A stretch of DNA of 64,000 nucleotides, from the NCBI RefSeq assembly GCF_900215505.1, contig NZ_LT907844.1, forward strand, positions 2,266,501 to 2,330,500. Direction: 5' to 3'. Within the stretch, counting starts at the first letter, position 1. The number at the start of each line of letters is the position of its first letter. Source of the DNA: Cohaesibacter sp. ES.047 (lineage in GTDB: Bacteria > Pseudomonadota > Alphaproteobacteria > Rhizobiales > Cohaesibacteraceae). The translations under genes were made by a program, and so were the position numbers. The notes beneath the pieces are model-generated. The model made no database searches. It was not told the DNA's origin and worked only from the letters and a program-made list of their open reading frames with translations. This document shows positions 1-8,396 of the stretch, in pieces.

Positions 1-72
1 TCCTCACACTTCGCTGGTCGGGTGTGACAGGGCCGATGGAGTGGTGGCCAGCCATCACGCGAGTGATTTTCC

Positions 73-423
73 ATGACGCTGAATGTGAGCGCCGGTCAGG
101 CGCTGAAATTGTGGCACGATGTAACCCATCAACTTGTGTTGGAGGAACAGGCCGATCTGTCTGCGCGCCAGATGACCGTCCTGCTCACCGTCTATCTTGA
201 AACACCGCCCCACACGGTTCGAGGCCTTGCCGCCAAACTGGGGGTGACCAAGCCCGCCATCACGCGCGCGCTTGATACGATGGGGCGCATTGGCCTTCTG
301 ACCCGCCGCCGGGACGACAAGGACAAGCGCAATGTCGTGGTGCTGCGCACCGTCAAGGGCGCGCTTCATGTCGAGCGACTGGGCTACAAGATCGTCGAGA
401 ACAGCCGCACCCTCGTGGATTGA
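73..423 (+). CDS. MarR-family winged-helix transcriptional regulator
   Basis: Predicted 116-residue DNA-binding regulator. The central part, roughly residues 48-90, reads as a winged helix-turn-helix: a 'VRGLAAKLGVTKPAITRALD' recognition region is followed by a charged wing with 'RRRDDKDKRN', the usual MarR pattern. It is shorter than typical MarR proteins (about 140-150 residues) because the terminal dimerisation helices are abbreviated. The start is the first ATG after an in-frame TGA at 64-66. It lies 63 bases upstream of the NlpC/P60 gene on the same strand, so the two may be co-transcribed. No ligand can be inferred. Confidence 0.75.
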   Translation: MTLNVSAGQALKLWHDVTHQLVLEEQADLSARQMTVLLTVYLETPPHTVRGLAAKLGVTKPAITRALDTMGRIGLLTRRRDDKDKRNVVVLRTVKGALHVERLGYKIVENSRTLVD

Positions 424-486
424 ACCTGCCGAGCCTTCGCCTGTCTGAACCTCCGCCGATCCCATGTCTCCAAGAACTGAACAACC

Positions 487-1404
487 ATGCTGAATCCCGC
501 CCTCAATGCCTTTCGCCCCGACCTAGCCGACAAACGCCTTGAAGGGCAGGTGGAGGCAGACCGCTTCGTCGATCCACGCATCATGCGCGTGCAGATGCCC
601 GTCGCGCCCGTCAAGTCTGCGCCCAATCCGATCAGCGGGCTGGACACGCAGGCGCTTCTGGGCGAAGTCGTGCGCGTCTTCGAGACAACCGACGATGGCT
701 GGAGCTGGGTTCAGCTCGATGGTGATGGCTATGTCGGATATATGCCTTCGGCGATGCTAGGCCCGTTCGGCGGCGAACTCAGGGACAATTTTCTGGCTGG
801 TGCACCGACCCATCGCGTGAGCGCTGTGCGCACCTTTGTCTATCCCGGACCCGACCTCAAACACCCGGCGGGCACCTTCCTGTCCATGGGGGCAGGGGTG
901 ATTTTGGGTGAGGAAGTCACCACCCGAAACACGCGCTACCGCAAGCTGCTCAATCTGGTCACGCCAACGGGAGAGCCCGGTTGGGTCGTTGCCCAGCATG
1001 TGGCCGAAGTGGATGAAAAGGCCGCGGATTTCGTTGCTGTAGCCGAAAGCCTTGTTGGCACGCCCTATCTTTGGGGGGGCAAAAGCTCTCTCGGTATTGA
1101 TTGCTCGGGCCTTGTGCAGCTGGCTTGCGAGATGGTGGGCATCCCCATGCTGCGCGATGCCTCGATGCAGGAAGCGGACGCAGGCGAGGCAATTGATATC
1201 TCCGGTGGTTTGCCGGAACTGATGCGCGGGGATCTTCTCTTCTGGCCCGGACACGTGGGCATCATGAGCGATCCGGCAACGCTGCTCCACGCCAACGGTC
1301 ACCATATGGCCGTCGCCGCAGAGCCTCTGGACGCCGCCCTTGAGCGGATCAAGGCGAACGAGTTCGGTGCGCTGAGAGCATTGCGGCGACTGAAGCCTCA
1401 ATAA
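487..1404 (+). CDS. NlpC/P60 (C40) peptidoglycan endopeptidase with SH3-like domains
   Basis: 305 residues. The C-terminal third is an NlpC/P60 cysteine peptidase: Cys206 in 'GIDCSGLVQLA', His256 in 'FWPGHVGIM' and His268 in 'LLHANGHH' fit the Cys-His-His catalytic triad that cleaves peptide bonds in murein stems. The first ~170 residues contain two bacterial SH3-like stretches ('GWSWVQLDGDGYVGYMP' and 'GEPGWVVAQHVAEVD') expected to bind cell wall. There is no obvious signal peptide, as is common for the rhizobial members of this group, so the export route is unclear. It ends 7 bases past the 3' end of the convergent dehydrogenase gene. Confidence 0.9.
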   Translation: MLNPALNAFRPDLADKRLEGQVEADRFVDPRIMRVQMPVAPVKSAPNPISGLDTQALLGEVVRVFETTDDGWSWVQLDGDGYVGYMPSAMLGPFGGELRDNFLAGAPTHRVSAVRTFVYPGPDLKHPAGTFLSMGAGVILGEEVTTRNTRYRKLLNLVTPTGEPGWVVAQHVAEVDEKAADFVAVAESLVGTPYLWGGKSSLGIDCSGLVQLACEMVGIPMLRDASMQEADAGEAIDISGGLPELMRGDLLFWPGHVGIMSDPATLLHANGHHMAVAAEPLDAALERIKANEFGALRALRRLKPQ

Positions 1405-2342
1405 CCTACGCTGCGATCCACCAGACTCTCCGGCTCCTTGCCCTCGGCAAACAGCATCACCTGACGGGCAAGATAATTGGCGGTTGAATTGGCATTCGAG
1501 CAGGCCGCATTGTGTGGGGTGAGGATAACGCCGGGCAGGGACCAGAGCGGGCTGTCCTTGGAGAGAGGCTCCACTTCAAACACATCAAGCGAGGCGCCCT
1601 TGAGGCTCCCCTCTTGGATGGCAGCGGCTATGTCATCCTCGATCTGCAGCTTGCCGCGCCCCGCGTTGAGCATATAGGGGCCACCCAGCACCCCGTCCTT
1701 AGCCATCTTGCGGAACAGGGAGAGATTGAGAATGCCCTCGGTTTCAGGCGTGTGCGGCAGGAGGCAGACCAGAATATCGGTCTTTGCCAACATGGCGTCG
1801 AGCCCGTCGTTGCCGTGATAGGTGACAAGACCATCAATCTGTTTGGGTGAGCGGCTCCAGCCTGAGACCTGATAGCCCATCACCTTGAGTTACTCGGCCG
1901 CATCAAGACCCAGAACACCCAGCCCCATGATCCCCACGCGCACATCGGCAGCGATCGGATCCTCAAGGAAGGCCCAACGGGATTCGCTTTGAGCTTTGAG
2001 ACAGCCAAGCGCATTGCGGTGATGCATCAGCACCTGCAACAGCACCCATTCGCTCATCCGGTTGGTCAGATCCGGGTCGATCACCCGCACCAAGGGGACG
2101 TCTGCGGGAAGGGTCGGATCGGACAACAGAGCATCCACACCGGCGCCCAGGGAGCAAATCAGCTTGAGATTGGGAAACTGGGTGAGAAAACCCGGCTCGG
2201 GCTTCCAGACAAAGGCATAGTCGATTTCGTTCACATCCCCCAGACGATCCGGCGTGCGAACTTCTGAGCCGGGCAGAGCCGCCTCAATGCGCTCTGACCA
2301 TTCGGCCATGTCCCAGCCGCGGGCATAAAGGGCAATCTTCAT
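1398..2342 (-). pseudogene. GhrA-like 2-hydroxyacid dehydrogenase interrupted by one in-frame stop
   Basis: Read through, this is a full-length (about 314-codon) NAD(P)-dependent D-2-hydroxyacid dehydrogenase of the glyoxylate/hydroxypyruvate reductase A type. A TAA at 1890-1892 (codon 151) cuts it inside the Rossmann fold, directly after the dinucleotide-binding 'GIMGLGVLGLDAAE'. The frame is otherwise intact on both sides. The downstream part keeps the catalytic Arg ('NAGRGKL'), Glu ('DVFEVEPL') and His ('TPHNAA'). The start follows a good AAGGAA ribosome site. Downstream re-initiation is conceivable at a GTG-ATG three codons after the stop, but each fragment lacks half of the coenzyme domain. 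It lies 56 bases after yejF on the same strand. A sequencing error or a very recent mutation are the alternatives to a true pseudogene. Confidence 0.85.
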
Positions 2343-2398
2343 CGGTCTTCCTTGTTGCGGAGCCTTGTTGGGTGATGGACGAGATTTAGCCGAGATGC

Positions 2399-4045
2399 CT
2401 AATCCGAGACAACCCCTTCAGGTGCCGTTTCCATGCGCAGGGCTGCGGCCATCAGAGCCTTGGTATAGTCGGTCTGGGGCGCGTCGAAAATCTGCTCAGC
2501 ATCGCCCTCTTCCACAATCTTGCCCTGCCGCATGACCAGCACGCGATTGGACAGGGCCCGGACAACCTTGAGGTCATGGCTGATGAAGAGATAGGTGAGA
2601 CCGTGACGAGCCTGAAGATCGCGTAACAGATCGACCACCTGTGCCTGCACGCTCATATCAAGGGCGCTCGTGGGCTCATCCAGCATGACAAAGCTCGGCT
2701 CCAATACCATCGCGCGCGCGATGGAAATGCGCTGGCGCTGACCGCCGGAGAATTCATGCGGATAGCGATGCCGGGTATTCGGATCGATCCCGACTTCCTT
2801 GAGGGCGTTGACCACCTTGGCGTCGCGTTCCTCAGCGCTGAGGTTGGCGGCATGAATGGCCAGGCCTTCGGCCACGATCTGTTCAACCGACATGCGCGGG
2901 GACAGGGAGCCAAACGGATCCTGAAAAACGACCTGCATGTCGCCGCGCTTGTCACGCATGGCGCGGGTATCAAGACCCTCAAGATTGGCCCCTTGAAAGA
3001 CGATCGGGCCGTCCGAGGAAATCATCCGCAACAGGGCCAGTCCTAAAGTTGTCTTGCCCGAGCCGCTTTCGCCGACGATACCAAGGGTCTCGCCCTTGCG
3101 GATCTTGAGGGAAATCCCGTCCACCGCTTTGATATGACCGACGGTTTTGCGCAAGAAACCGCGCTTGATCGGGAACCACACCTTGAGATCGTCAGCGGTC
3201 AGCAGAATGGGGGCATCATCTGCCACCGGCAGTGCTCTGCCGCTCGGCTCGGATGACAGGAGGTGCCGGGTGTAGCTGTGCTGCGGATTGGCAAAAATTT
3301 CCTCAGTCAGCCCCGTCTCGACGATCTTGCCGTCGGTCATCACACAGACCCTGTCGGCAAGCTTTTCAACGATGCCAAGATCGTGGGTGATGAACATCAG
3401 CGCCATGCCATGGGTCTTTTGCAGGCTCCGCAGCAATTCGATAATCTGCGCCTGCACGGTGACATCCAGAGCAGTCGTCGGCTCGTCGGCGATCAGCAGT
3501 TCCGGTTCGTTGGCAAGGGCCATGGCGATCATCACGCGCTGGCGCTGACCACCGGAGAGCTGGTGCGGATAGCTCTTGAGGCGCTTCTCCGGTTCGTGAA
3601 TGCCAACGTCATCAAGCAACTGCAAAACGCGCTCTCGCGCCTGCTTTTCACCCATGCCATGATGGATAGAGAGCACCTCGCCGATCTGCTGCTCGACCGA
3701 ATGAAGCGGGTTGAGCGAGGACATTGGCTCCTGAAAGATCATCGAGATGCGATTGCCGCGCACGGCGCGCAAGGCCTTGTCGCTGGCATGAAGCAGATCC
3801 TCTCCGTCAAACCAGACATGGCCCGACGGGTGAGAGGCTGCGGGATAAGGCAGCAGCTTGAGGATCGACAGGGCCGAAACGGACTTGCCAGACCCGGATT
3901 CGCCCACCAGAGCGAGGGTCTCGCCCTTCTGAAGATCGAAGGAAATGCGATCGACAGCAAGCTTTTCCTCTCCATCCTGCCGAAAGGCAACGGACAGGTC
4001 CTCAACACTGAGAAGCGGTTGGGAAGGTGTCGTCTTGTTCATCAT
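2399..4045 (-). CDS. yejF: Peptide ABC transporter, tandem ATP-binding protein YejF
   Basis: 548 residues holding two complete ABC ATPase domains in one chain, the hallmark of YejF (the E. coli protein is similar in length). Each half has a Walker A ('GESGSGKS' and 'GESGSGKT'), an ABC signature ('LSGGQRQR' and 'FSGGQRQR') and a Walker B ('[12 protein letters not shown]' and '[12 protein letters not shown]'). Oligopeptide-transporter C-terminal extensions follow each half. It powers the YejB-YejE channel from the cytoplasmic face. The gene lies 9 bases after yejE, last of the transport genes and before the broken dehydrogenase. The Yej family imports peptides, including microcin C in enterobacteria; the substrate here is unknown. 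Confidence 0.95.
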   Translation of the reverse strand: MMNKTTPSQPLLSVEDLSVAFRQDGEEKLAVDRISFDLQKGETLALVGESGSGKSVSALSILKLLPYPAASHPSGHVWFDGEDLLHASDKALRAVRGNRISMIFQEPMSSLNPLHSVEQQIGEVLSIHHGMGEKQARERVLQLLDDVGIHEPEKRLKSYPHQLSGGQRQRVMIAMALANEPELLIADEPTTALDVTVQAQIIELLRSLQKTHGMALMFITHDLGIVEKLADRVCVMTDGKIVETGLTEEIFANPQHSYTRHLLSSEPSGRALPVADDAPILLTADDLKVWFPIKRGFLRKTVGHIKAVDGISLKIRKGETLGIVGESGSGKTTLGLALLRMISSDGPIVFQGANLEGLDTRAMRDKRGDMQVVFQDPFGSLSPRMSVEQIVAEGLAIHAANLSAEERDAKVVNALKEVGIDPNTRHRYPHEFSGGQRQRISIARAMVLEPSFVMLDEPTSALDMSVQAQVVDLLRDLQARHGLTYLFISHDLKVVRALSNRVLVMRQGKIVEEGDAEQIFDAPQTDYTKALMAAALRMETAPEGVVSD

Positions 4046-4054
4046 TCCGCTCCC

Positions 4055-5203
4055 TTAATGAAATGTCTTGCGAGGATCGAACGCGTCGCGCACCGCTTCA
4101 CCGATGAAGATGAGCAGGCTGAGCATGATCGAGATGGACAGAAAGCCGGTGATGCCGAGCCAAGGAGCCTCAAGGTTCTTCTTGCCCTGCGCCAGCAATT
4201 CACCCAGCGAAGGAGAACCCGGCGGCAGGCCGAACCCAAGGAAGTCGAGAGACGTCAGCGTCGTGATCGATCCGTTGAGAATAAAGGGCATGAAGGTGAG
4301 CGTCGCCACCATGGCGTTGGGCAACAGATGCCTGAGCATAATGGTCCTGTTCGACACCCCGAGCGCTCGCGCCGCCGAGACATATTCGAAATTTCGGGCG
4401 CGCAGGAATTCTGCCCTCACGACGCCCACCAGTGCCACCCACGAGAACAGCAACAGGATGCCAAGCAGGATCCAGAAACTCGGGGTGATGATGGCTGCGA
4501 TAATGAGGAGCAGATAGAGCTGGGGCACAGAGGTCCATATTTCGATGAAGCGCTGGAAAATGAGATCAGTCAGGCCGCCGAAATAGCCCTGCACGGCCCC
4601 TGCGGTCACACCGATGACCGAGGAGAAGAGGGTGAGCGTCAACCCGAACAGAACCGAGATGCGAAAGCCGTAGATCAACCGCGCCAGAACATCGCGGCCC
4701 TGATCGTCGGTGCCGATCCAGTTCCAGTTGCCGATGGTGCAGTTGCGGTCATTGACGCCATCGACAAAGGGCGCACAGCGGGTCTCGATGTCGAGCATCC
4801 AGCTCGGAGGAGCTGGCGCCGGGGTCGGCAGATCAAGGTTGACCGTGCGATAGCTGTAGCGTACCGGGGCCCAGAGGATCCAGCCATTGTTGTTGATCTC
4901 GTCCTGAATGAACGGATCGCGATAATCGGTATTGGGCAGGAAGCCGCCGAATTTTGTCTCCGGATAGTCGGAGACCAGCGGCGACAGCAACTCGCCCTTG
5001 TAAGAGACCAGCAGCGGCTTGTCATTGGCGATCAGTTCGGCAAACAGCGTCAGGAAAAACAGCAAAGCGAACAGATAGAGCGAGATGTAACCGCGCTTGT
5101 TGGCCTTGAAATTCTTCCAGCGGCGCTGATTGAGCGGCGACATGCGGTCATGGAAGCTCGGCTTCTTGACTTTTTTGGTCTTGGTCATCGTGGTCTCGCT
5201 CAT
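4055..5203 (-). CDS. yejE: Peptide ABC transporter permease YejE
   Basis: 382-residue inner-membrane permease of the DppC/YejE class. One N-terminal membrane segment (about residues 37-58) is followed by a long periplasmic stretch typical of YejE, then five further helices. The cytoplasmic EAA loop is visible as 'EYVSAARALGVSNRTIM'. The basic N-terminus 'KTKKVKKPSFHDR' precedes 'PLNQRRWKNFKANKRGY', characteristic of the family. It starts two bases after the yejB stop, so the genes are translationally linked. Confidence 0.95.
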   Translation of the reverse strand: MSETTMTKTKKVKKPSFHDRMSPLNQRRWKNFKANKRGYISLYLFALLFFLTLFAELIANDKPLLVSYKGELLSPLVSDYPETKFGGFLPNTDYRDPFIQDEINNNGWILWAPVRYSYRTVNLDLPTPAPAPPSWMLDIETRCAPFVDGVNDRNCTIGNWNWIGTDDQGRDVLARLIYGFRISVLFGLTLTLFSSVIGVTAGAVQGYFGGLTDLIFQRFIEIWTSVPQLYLLLIIAAIITPSFWILLGILLLFSWVALVGVVRAEFLRARNFEYVSAARALGVSNRTIMLRHLLPNAMVATLTFMPFILNGSITTLTSLDFLGFGLPPGSPSLGELLAQGKKNLEAPWLGITGFLSISIMLSLLIFIGEAVRDAFDPRKTFH

Positions 5204-5205
5204 CC

Positions 5206-6318
5206 CTAAACCTCCCGGCTTTCAAAGTCGATCCGGGGATCGATGAGCATGTAGGTGATGTCTGAGACGAGGCTGATGAGAAGACCCATCAACGAAAAGA
5301 TATAAAGGGTCGCAAAAACCACCGCATAGTCCCGGTTGATCACGCTCTCGAAGGACAATAGCCCCAATCCGTCAAGCGAGAAGATGGTCTCGATGAGCAG
5401 GGATCCGCCAAAGAAGGCGCTGATGAATGCGCCGGGAAAGCCCGCTATGATGATCAGCATGGCGTTGCGGAAGACATGTCCATAGAGCACCTGACGTTCA
5501 TTCAGTCCCTTGGCCCGCGCCGTGACGACATATTGCTTGCGGATCTCGTCAAGGAACGAGTTTTTGGTCAGAAGCGTCGTTGTGGCAAAGGCGGCAAGTG
5601 CCATGGAGATGAGCGGCAGGGCGAGGTGCCAGAAATAGTCGATGATCTTCTCATACCAACTGAGATCGGCGAAATTGTCCGAAACAAGCCCGCGCAACGG
5701 GAACCAGTCAAAGAAGGATCCACCGGCGAACAGCACCACCAAGAGCACCGCAAACAGGAAGCCGGGGATGGCATAGCCGATGATGATCACAGCCGAGGTC
5801 CAGACATCGAATTTCGAGCCGTCCGTCACGGCCTTTCTGATCCCCAGCGGAATTGAAATGACATAGGAAATCAGGGTCATCCAGAGCCCCAGCGAAATGG
5901 AAACCGGCATCTTCTCGATGATCAGATCAAGCACGCCAATATCGCGGAAATAACTGTCGCCAAAGTCGAAGGTCGCATAGTCGACGAGCATTCCGAGGAA
6001 CCGTTCAAGTGGCGGTTTGTCAAAGCCGAATTGCTTTTCCAGATCCTTGATGAAGTCCGGATCGAGCCCTTGCGCGCCGCGATATTTGGAATTGATGTCA
6101 TCGGCACCGGCGTTGCCCTGTCCGGCGCCCGTGCCGGCAAAGTCGCCGCTGCTGCCCGAGATCCGTTCCGTTGCCGACACATCAGTGCCGGTAACCTGAG
6201 CGATGATCTTTTCAACCGGACCACCCGGAGCAAACTGGATGACCGCGAAATTGATTGCCATGATCCCGATGAGGGTCGGGATGATCAGCAGGAGACGTCG
6301 CAGAATATAAGCGCTCAT
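5206..6318 (-). CDS. yejB: Peptide ABC transporter permease YejB
   Basis: 370-residue permease that pairs with YejE to form the channel. The start is placed at the ATG beginning [14 protein letters not shown] because a GGAGAGA ribosome site abuts it and homologues begin here; an upstream in-frame start would add 14 unrelated residues. It has the typical first helix with '[16 protein letters not shown]', a variable periplasmic insert rich in Gly and Ser at about residues 50-90, and an EAA loop '[19 protein letters not shown]'. Six membrane segments are expected. About 100 bases separate it from the preceding solute-binding gene. Confidence 0.94.
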   Translation of the reverse strand: MSAYILRRLLLIIPTLIGIMAINFAVIQFAPGGPVEKIIAQVTGTDVSATERISGSSGDFAGTGAGQGNAGADDINSKYRGAQGLDPDFIKDLEKQFGFDKPPLERFLGMLVDYATFDFGDSYFRDIGVLDLIIEKMPVSISLGLWMTLISYVISIPLGIRKAVTDGSKFDVWTSAVIIIGYAIPGFLFAVLLVVLFAGGSFFDWFPLRGLVSDNFADLSWYEKIIDYFWHLALPLISMALAAFATTTLLTKNSFLDEIRKQYVVTARAKGLNERQVLYGHVFRNAMLIIIAGFPGAFISAFFGGSLLIETIFSLDGLGLLSFESVINRDYAVVFATLYIFSLMGLLISLVSDITYMLIDPRIDFESREV

Positions 6319-6420
6319 TCTCTCTCCATTGTCTGTTCGGGCTCTGACGGCCCGACCCATTGAAAGCCATTCGGGTCATCTAGACACGAAGCCTCACAAC
6401 GTTTCGTTAACCATGAGGCA

Positions 6421-8313
6421 TCAAGAGGGCTGATCTTCGGCCCACCACCAGCTTTCGGGGCTAAAATCATAAAGATCGGCACTATCTGGCCAACCAAGGC
6501 CCTTCCAGACACCGAGTGTATGCACCGGTTTGTTCCAGTTCGGCACCCAATAATGGCCCGCACGCCAGAGCCGGTCGATGGCCCGTCCCGCCGCTTCCAT
6601 ATCTTCACGGGTTTTGGCGGCAAGTCCGGTTTCGATCAAGGCGTCGAGCACCGGGTCCTTGACCCCGGCATAATTGTAGCTACCGGGGGTGTCAGCCGCC
6701 TCAGAACTCCAGATATCCCGGGTTGACGGTGTGAGGTTGGCCGAGAGTGCCAGTCGCAGGCCGGTCATGTCGAAATCGAAGTCTCTGGTCCGAGCCTGAT
6801 ATTGCGAGGGATCGACGAGGCGCAAGGTCAGCTTGATGCCCAGCAGGGCGAGGGCGTTGGACCAGGGCGTGACGATCCGCGCAAAGGCGGGACTGGGGGT
6901 CAGGAGTTCAATCTCAAGCCGCTCTCCGGCTTCATTGACCAGCTCTCCCCCTTGGCGCTTCCAGCCTGCTTCAGCAAGCAATCGATTGGCGCGGGCCAGC
7001 AATTTGCGATCCTTGCCCGATCCGTCCGAGACTGGTGGGCTGTAGGGCACATCGAACACAGCCGGATTGAGCTGATCGCGATAGGATTCAAGCAGTGCCA
7101 GCTCTTTGCCGCTCGCAGGCCCAGCGGCCTTCATGTTGGTGCGCTCGAAGAAGGACTCCGTGCGCTGATAGAGCCCGTAAAACAAATTTTTGTTCGACCA
7201 TTCGAAGTCGAATGCGAGGGCGATGGCCTCGCGCGTGCGCGGATCCGCGAACTTGCTGCGCCTGAGATTAAAGAACCAACCTTGCCCGCCAGAGGGGCGC
7301 CCGTCAGGAATTTCCTGCTTGTAGGCGCGGCCATCCAGGATTGCGGGAAAGTCATATTGCGTCGCCCAGCTCTTGGAGGAGAATTCCTCGTAGAAATTGA
7401 GATCGCCTTTCTTGAAGGCCTCGAACAGAATGGTGTGGTCGCGCGCAAAGAGCAGTCGGATGACGTCGAAATTGCCATGCCCAATTGCGGTTGGCAGGTC
7501 TGCCCCCCAATACTCCGGATCGCGATGAAACTCGATAAAGCTGCCAGCTTTCATCTTGCCCACCTTGTACCCACCAGACCCCAGCGGGGGAGTGAGGGTG
7601 GAAGCGAGGAAATCCACCTCACTGTAATAGATTTTGGAGAAGATCGGGATGTCGGAGGTGACATTGAGCATGGCCTGACGACCCTGCTTGCCGGAAAAGG
7701 CCATCACGACTTGTTCACCTTCAACAAACACCTCATCGAGTTCAGACAGGATCGTCTTGAGCACTGGATGCCCGTTTTCCTTGAGCAGATTGTAGGAAAA
7801 AGCCACATCCTCCGGCGTCACGACACTGCCGTCATGAAAGCGGGCTTGGGGGCGCAAGGAGAACGTCAGCCGATTGCCATCGGGAGACAGGGTGACCGCT
7901 CGGGCGAGATGACAATAGATGGCATCCGGTTCATCGAGAGCGCGGACCATCAGCGAATCGAACAAGAGGCCGATGCGCGGCGGTGCATCGCCCTTCAGCG
8001 TGAAGCCGTTCAGCGTGTTGAAGGTTCGAGGGTTTTCATTCAGTCCCCAGCTTGGCGGATTGAAGGCAAAGCGCCCACCCTTCGGCGCATCAGGGTTGAT
8101 ATAGTCGAAATGGACAAAGCCGGGCGGATATTTGAGCGGGCCGAAGACCGACAGGCCATGCAGTTCTGCGGCAGCCCATCCAACAAGCGGCCGACCGACA
8201 AGACCCGCACCGAACACCGCCGCAGAGACGGCAGCCAGAGCCGAGGAGCGCAGAAAGGCACGCCGGTCAAGACCGGATGAAGCACCCGGCTCGGTCCCCC
8301 ATGAGCGGGGCAT
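6421..8313 (-). CDS. YejA-like extracellular solute-binding protein, probable Tat substrate
   Basis: 630-residue periplasmic binding protein (SBP family 5), the second of two in this operon. The start at ATG 8313 is chosen because an AAGGA site lies upstream and the leader then fits; the frame runs further upstream into the preceding gene. The leader has a twin-arginine motif 'DRRAFLRSS' and a hydrophobic Ala-rich stretch, unlike the Sec-type leader of the neighbouring paralogue. The family features 'GLSVFGPLKYPPGFVHFDY', 'PDAPKGG' and the C-terminal 'SWWWAED' match YejA-type proteins. It probably delivers oligopeptides to YejBE. Two binding proteins may broaden substrate range, which is inference. 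Confidence 0.9.
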   Translation of the reverse strand: MPRSWGTEPGASSGLDRRAFLRSSALAAVSAAVFGAGLVGRPLVGWAAAELHGLSVFGPLKYPPGFVHFDYINPDAPKGGRFAFNPPSWGLNENPRTFNTLNGFTLKGDAPPRIGLLFDSLMVRALDEPDAIYCHLARAVTLSPDGNRLTFSLRPQARFHDGSVVTPEDVAFSYNLLKENGHPVLKTILSELDEVFVEGEQVVMAFSGKQGRQAMLNVTSDIPIFSKIYYSEVDFLASTLTPPLGSGGYKVGKMKAGSFIEFHRDPEYWGADLPTAIGHGNFDVIRLLFARDHTILFEAFKKGDLNFYEEFSSKSWATQYDFPAILDGRAYKQEIPDGRPSGGQGWFFNLRRSKFADPRTREAIALAFDFEWSNKNLFYGLYQRTESFFERTNMKAAGPASGKELALLESYRDQLNPAVFDVPYSPPVSDGSGKDRKLLARANRLLAEAGWKRQGGELVNEAGERLEIELLTPSPAFARIVTPWSNALALLGIKLTLRLVDPSQYQARTRDFDFDMTGLRLALSANLTPSTRDIWSSEAADTPGSYNYAGVKDPVLDALIETGLAAKTREDMEAAGRAIDRLWRAGHYWVPNWNKPVHTLGVWKGLGWPDSADLYDFSPESWWWAEDQPS

Positions 8314-8396
8314 GATGTCTCTGTCCTTCGTCAAGTGCCGTCCTTCGCTGTTGAGCTCGTCCAATTGAATTGCTCCATGCGCTTCTGCAAGCAAGA

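Noticed and set aside
3263..5209. 648-codon open frame on the plus strand
   Set aside because: It is antisense to yejF and yejE, which carry full ABC and permease motifs; its own translation is low-complexity, rich in Arg, Gln and His, typical of a shadow of GC-rich coding DNA.
6802..8280. 492-codon plus-strand frame opposite the second solute-binding protein, and similar long antisense frames at 8370-9371, 36147-37232, 43485-44621, 49590-50756 and 52706-53818
   Set aside because: All lie opposite well-supported genes, lack ribosome sites and family motifs.
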